Positions 5,933 to 5,970 of a DNA stretch of 5,970 nucleotides are shown piece by piece. Origin of the DNA: an uncultured Desulfobacterium sp. (lineage in GTDB: Bacteria; Desulfobacterota; Desulfobacteria; Desulfobacterales; Desulfobacteraceae); the NCBI GenBank assembly GCA_937124525.1, contig CAKZLA010000091.1:1-5970 (forward strand), written 5' to 3'. Numbering within the stretch: position 1 is the first letter of the stretch; each line of letters begins with the position of its first letter. The notes under the pieces were generated by a model. It searched no databases. It saw only the letters and a list, made by a program, of their open reading frames with translations, and had not been told where the DNA came from. The position numbers and the translations under genes are program-made.

Positions 5933-5970
5933 ACCCCGACAACATGAGGCCAGTTAAAAAGCAGAACAAC
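5929..5970 (+). CDS. Start of a downstream open frame, truncated by window end
   Basis: An ATG at 5929-5931 overlaps the oxidoreductase stop in an ATGA arrangement, typical of translational coupling. The frame is open for the 14 codons left (MNPDNMRPVKKQNN). This is too short to identify. It may be a partner subunit of the oxidoreductase, such as an electron-transfer protein. It could also be the separated or frameshifted C-terminal part of the same enzyme, although the visible residues do not resemble the usual sequence at that point. A second in-frame ATG is at 5944. Confidence 0.45.
   Translation, partial: MNPDNMRPVKKQNN

Overview
The window reads as bacterial chromosome, most likely from an anaerobic Desulfobacteraceae-type (deltaproteobacterial) organism. 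That placement is an inference from the overall style: a chemosensory operon with a PleD-like output protein, beside a cytoplasmic molybdo/tungsto-pterin oxidoreductase. It rests on no marker gene. Coding regions have moderate GC content, and the one long non-coding stretch (3625-4300) is visibly AT-richer.

Region 1 (1-2766, + strand) is a tight three-gene signalling operon. It holds the C-terminal part of a CheB methylesterase (its start lies upstream of the window), a complete CheR methyltransferase 3 nt later, and, 5 nt after that, a PleD-type REC-REC-GGDEF diguanylate cyclase. CheR and CheB would add and remove methyl groups on a chemoreceptor, while the receiver-linked cyclase would turn the signal into cyclic di-GMP. 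This resembles Wsp-type chemosensory pathways more than a pure flagellar pathway, but the kinase and receptor are outside the window.

Region 2 (2776-3624, - strand) is a complete ten-helix EamA/DMT-family transporter. It converges on the cyclase gene with a 9 nt gap and no room for a separate terminator.

Region 3 (3625-4300) has no intact gene. On the - strand, 3712-3849 encodes what looks like the C-terminal end of a hotdog-fold (PaaI-like) thioesterase with no start and an in-frame stop just upstream, so it is probably a decayed gene. Further right, 4018-4245 holds a cluster of short repeats: a 14-nt direct repeat and several inverted repeats sharing TTACACT. These could be operator boxes or the remains of a small mobile element.

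Region 4 (4301-5932, + strand) encodes a molybdopterin oxidoreductase with an N-terminal [4Fe-4S] motif, a probable cysteine metal ligand and no export signal. It ends at 543 residues, where relatives normally continue into the C-terminal dinucleotide-binding domain. An ATGA overlap at 5929 starts another open frame that runs off the window, so this gene probably heads or belongs to an operon.

The most noteworthy points are the CheB-CheR-cyclase module, the missing C-terminal domain of the oxidoreductase, the degenerate inhibitory site of the cyclase, the thioesterase relic and the repeat cluster. No clearly new system is demonstrable from this window alone.
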